DNA of 6,742 bases from Pseudomonadota bacterium. GTDB lineage: Bacteria > Pseudomonadota > Gammaproteobacteria > Woeseiales > Woeseiaceae. The stretch covers positions 1 to 6,742 of the forward strand of contig JAPUKV010000222.1 of the NCBI GenBank assembly GCA_027295475.1. The letters are read 5' to 3'. The notes under the pieces were generated by a model. It worked only from the letters and a program-made list of their open reading frames with translations. It made no database searches and was not told the origin of the DNA. Within the stretch, counting starts at the first letter, position 1; every line of letters starts with the position of its first letter. Positions 6,385 through 6,742 of this stretch are shown here, piece after piece. The position numbers were made by a program, and so were the translations under genes.

Positions 6385-6460
6385 GCCCGATATGAGCCGC
6401 AAATTCATCTCCTGCCCATTAGACGGCTGAGGGCAGCCAAATCGGTTGAAACGTTCGGGC
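6385..6460 (-). other. Nested and competing inverted repeats between folD and the glycosyltransferase
   Basis: The 76-base interval is bounded by GCCCGA (6385-6390) and its complement TCGGGC (6455-6460). Inside are CTGCCC (6412-6417) with GGGCAG (6431-6436), and the compact GGCTG-AGGG-CAGCC hairpin (6425-6438), which excludes the former. AGCCG (6395-6399) can also pair with CGGCT (6424-6428). There is no T-run on either side, so this is not a classic intrinsic terminator. It could be a structured leader or attenuator for the downstream gene, or chance. The right arm touches the folD stop codon. Confidence 0.3.
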
Positions 6461-6742
6461 TATTCGCTGATGTTTGCGGCGCGCCTTGCGGATGCCAGGG
6501 TGTTTGCCATCAGCATGGCAATGGTCAGTGGACCTACGCCGCCCGGGACTGGTGTAATGGCCCCGGCTACTTTGCTGACTTCTTTGAAATCGACATCACC
6601 TGTCAGCTTTGTTTTTGTCTCGCCGCCTTCGCTGACCTGAATTCGATTGATGCCGACATCAATAACAATGGCCCCCGGCTTGATCCACTCACCCTTAACC
6701 ATGTTCGGCCGGCCGACCGCCGCGACCAGAATATCCGCATTA
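6460..6742 (-). CDS. folD: C-terminal part of FolD, bifunctional methylenetetrahydrofolate dehydrogenase/cyclohydrolase
   Basis: The minus-strand frame enters from the right edge and ends at TAG 6462-6460, giving 93 residues. FolD oxidises 5,10-methylene-tetrahydrofolate with NADP and then hydrolyses the product to 10-formyl-tetrahydrofolate in the cytoplasm. The visible part is the NADP-binding end and C-terminal helix. It includes [20 protein letters not shown], the strand [18 protein letters not shown], and the family signature [21 protein letters not shown]. The signature has Leu where Met is commoner after PGGVGP. The C-terminus has the usual length. The N-terminal two thirds, including the catalytic Lys, lie outside the window. 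The gene reads toward the glycosyltransferase on the same strand with an 88-base gap, so co-transcription is possible though functionally unrelated. Confidence 0.95.
   Translation of the reverse strand, partial: NADILVAAVGRPNMVKGEWIKPGAIVIDVGINRIQVSEGGETKTKLTGDVDFKEVSKVAGAITPVPGGVGPLTIAMLMANTLASARRAANISE

Noticed and set aside
6196..6408. Minus-strand ORF of 70 codons with an AGGAG just before its ATG
   Set aside because: It mostly overlaps the glycosyltransferase in another phase, the AGGAG abuts the ATG with no spacer, and the translation is Arg- and Ser-rich low-quality sequence.
6385..6460. Possible tRNA, because complementary 6-base ends enclose 76 bases
   Set aside because: There is no T-loop GTTCRANNC consensus on either strand, no D-arm or anticodon-arm geometry, and no CCA-compatible end. 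It is better described as nested inverted repeats.

Overview
The window looks like chromosomal DNA from a Gram-negative bacterium, most likely a gammaproteobacterium of moderate GC content. The basis is a sigma/anti-sigma/TonB-dependent receptor operon, which needs an outer membrane, a small periplasmic TonB-like protein, and the proteobacterial style of the FolD and MtnA sequences. The taxonomic call is inference; there is no rRNA or tRNA in the window to anchor it.

Left part (1-1094). The 3' end of an unrecognised gene abuts a short secreted protein with a TonB C-terminal domain. A roughly 500-base stretch follows with no intact gene I can name. On the minus strand it holds a clear 5' remnant of mtnA (methylthioribose-1-phosphate isomerase). 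About 45 codons are recognisable before the homology breaks off and the frame stops. A doubtful 69-codon plus-strand ORF runs from here into the start of the sigma gene.

Centre (1095-5291). This is a compact cell-surface-signalling operon: an ECF sigma factor, a FecR-type membrane anti-sigma factor overlapping it by ATGA, and a TonB-dependent receptor 43 bases further on. The receptor carries an N-terminal STN-like signalling domain and a carboxypeptidase-regulatory-like beta domain ahead of its plug. The anti-sigma factor also ends in an STN-like domain. The expected logic is that ligand binding at the receptor is relayed through the two periplasmic STN-like domains to the anti-sigma factor, which then activates or releases the sigma factor. 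The nearby TonB-like protein could in principle belong to this transport system. The ligand cannot be read from the sequence, and no catabolic or siderophore genes accompany the module.

Right part (5292-6742). A family GT4-like glycosyltransferase lies on the minus strand, convergent with the receptor. Upstream of it, on the same strand, is the 3' part of folD, which runs off the window. The gap between folD and the glycosyltransferase contains several mutually exclusive short inverted repeats.

I see no CRISPR array, insertion sequence, phage gene, rRNA or tRNA. The module resembles known Fec/Pup-type signalling systems. I do not claim an undescribed system; the more unusual points are the truncated mtnA, the small ORF upstream of the sigma gene, the layout of STN-like domains, and a glycosyltransferase lacking the first Glu of its usual motif.
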